From the NCBI GenBank assembly GCA_965215295.1, contig OZ244045.1, positions 3,658,001 to 3,722,000 of the forward strand: 64,000 nucleotides of DNA, in the 5' to 3' direction. Shown one piece after another: positions 62,501-64,000 of this stretch; within the stretch, counting starts at the first letter, position 1; every line of letters starts with the position of its first letter. The translations under genes and the position numbers were made by a program. Under the pieces are notes generated by a model. The model did no database searches. It had not been told where the DNA came from and saw nothing but the letters and a program-made list of their open reading frames with translations. This DNA is from HK1 sp965215295 (GTDB lineage Bacteria > Pseudomonadota > Gammaproteobacteria > HK1).

Positions 62501-64000
62501 GACACCAAGACCGTTACGGTGACCGTGACGGGCGACGACACGGACGAGCCGAACGAGACCTTGACGGTGACGCTGTCGAACGCCCCGGGCGCAACGCTCG
62601 GGAAGGCGACGGCCACCGGGACGATCACGGACGACGACGACGCGCCCGAGGTGACGCTGGTCCTGACCCCGGCCTCGATCACGGAGAATGCCGGCAAGAG
62701 CACGGTGACCGCGACCCTGAACCATCCGTCGAGCGAGGCGACGACCGTGACGGTATCGGCGGCGCCGGTGTCGCCGGCGGTGGCGAACGACTACGCGCTG
62801 AGCGCGAACACGACATTGACCATTCCGGCCGACTCCTTGGCGAGCACCGGCGTCGTGACGATCACCGCCGCGGACAACGCCGTGGACGCCGCGGACAAGA
62901 CCGTGACGGTCTCGGCCATGGCGACGAACGGCCAGGGGATCACGGCCCCGCAGGACGCGACGCTGACGATCACCGACGACGATGCACCGGCGCTGTCGAT
63001 CGCCGACGCCAGCGTGGCCGAGGGCGACGCGGGCACCAGCGCCACGCTGACCTTCACGGTGACGCTGACCCCGGCGGCGACGCTGCCGGTGACGGTGGAC
63101 TGGCAGACCGCCGACGGCACCGCGACCGCCGGAACGGACTACACGGCGGGGAGCGGAACCCTGAGCTTCAACACCGGAGACGAAACCAAGACGGTCACGG
63201 TGACGGTGACGGGCGACGACACGGACGAGCCCAACGAGACCCTGACGGTGACCCTGTCGAACGCGCCCGGCGCAACGCTCGGGGATGCCACGGGAACCGG
63301 CACGATCACGGACGACGACGACGCGCCGACGGTGACGCTGGTCCTGACCCCGGCCTCGATCACGGAGAACGCCGGCAAGAGCACGGTGACCGCGACCCTG
63401 AACCATCCGTCGAGCGAGGCGACGACGGTGACGGTGACGGCGGCGCCGGTGTCGCCGGCGGTGCCAGATGACTACACGCTGAGCACGAACAAGACGCTGA
63501 CGATTCCGGCGGGAGCGACGACGAGCACGGGCGAGGTGACGATCACCGCCGTCAACAACGACGTGGACGCCCTGGACAAGGAGGTGACGGTCTCGGCTAC
63601 GGCGGAGAACACGCAGGGGATCACGGCCCCGCAGGACGCGACGCTGACGATCGAGGACGACGACGCGCCAGCGCTGTCGATCGCCGACGCGAGCGTGGCC
63701 GAAGGCGACGCGGGCGAGAGCGCGACCCTGACCTTCACGGTGTCCTTGTCCCCGGCGGCGACGCTGCCGGTGACGGTGGACTGGCAGACCGCCGACGGCA
63801 CCGCGACCGCCGGAACGGACTACACGGCGGGGAGCGGAACCCTGAGCTTCAACACCGGAGACGAAACCAAGACGGTCACGGTGACGGTGACGGGCGACGA
63901 CACGGACGAGCCCAACGAGACCCTGACGGTGACCCTGTCGAACGCGCCGGGCGCAACGCTTTCGGACGCCACGGCCACCGGCACGATCACGGACGACGAC
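59540..64000 (+). CDS. Giant Calx-beta repeat protein, fragment 3 of 3 (3' part, open at end)
   Basis: From 59540 the frame of the giant gene resumes (EDDDAPALSIGDASVDEGDA) and stays open to the last base. It contains 13 alternating A and B Calx-beta domains. Type A has TFTVTLTPAATLPVTVDWKT and GTATAGTDYTAGSGTLTF; type B has VTLVLTPASITENAGKS and TVTVSATAANGQGITAPQ-type strands. No start codon or ribosome binding site opens this part, so in the lysogen it is cut off from expression. The C-terminus lies outside the window. Confidence 0.86.

Noticed and set aside
59447..63406. Second long minus-strand open frame opposite the right Calx-beta array
   Set aside because: Same antisense shadow; it also runs across the phage-host junction, which a real gene would not do.

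Overview
The window is very GC-rich bacterial chromosome carrying Proteobacteria-type genes: mmsA, an MltF-like lytic transglycosylase, an acyl-CoA dehydrogenase and an Rpn-family nuclease. A gammaproteobacterium is the best guess from gene content, but no rRNA or other marker gene is present to confirm it.

Layout. Positions 1-7644 hold ordinary chromosomal genes with GC-rich direct repeats between some of them. Positions 7645-8590 are a remnant zone: a lower-GC patch, a broken integrase-core fragment and a run of 49 C. From about 8591 to the window end (64000) runs one enormous surface or secreted protein gene made of about 42 Calx-beta domains. It is broken twice. A 1031-bp IS1595-like element (10353-11383) has 8-bp target duplications (AACCGAAA). 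A 39,170-bp transposable prophage (20370-59539) sits between two GAG triplets. Removing both insertions and one copy of each duplication restores a single frame of at least 5,066 codons that is still open at the end of the window.

The prophage is a Mu/B3-type transposable phage. Its head is Mu-like (gpI/Z protease-scaffold, gpT, gpG, gpF, gp35-gp37, gp27-gp29) and its tail is lambda/siphovirus-like (tube, frameshifted chaperone, tape measure, gpM, gpL, gpK, gpI, gpJ, fibre). The leftward block (42641 to 20536) carries head and tail genes and ends in a terminator at the left phage end. The rightward block (about 45842 to 59438) carries the early genes, DDE transposase A, a degenerate catalytically dead transposase paralogue, ATPase B, HNH and ASCH proteins, GemA, Mor, lysis genes, small and large terminase and portal. 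A middle segment has gpF on the plus strand and a leftward operon of repressor, small basic protein and SLATT membrane protein. The late genes are therefore split: portal and terminase lie at one phage end while the rest of the virion genes run divergently to the other.

Candidates for undescribed biology are: the transposase paralogue that has lost two of three DDE residues and sits between A and B; the repressor-linked SLATT protein (possible lysogen-expressed defence); a MuF head protein with a C-terminal HExxH domain and a coupled small gene (possible toxin and immunity pair); a four-gene plus-strand cargo cassette with a near-consensus promoter and covarying leader hairpins inside the tail operon; and a duplicated virion module in two neighbouring proteins. 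The giant gene also has a 49-C tract upstream that could make it phase-variable.
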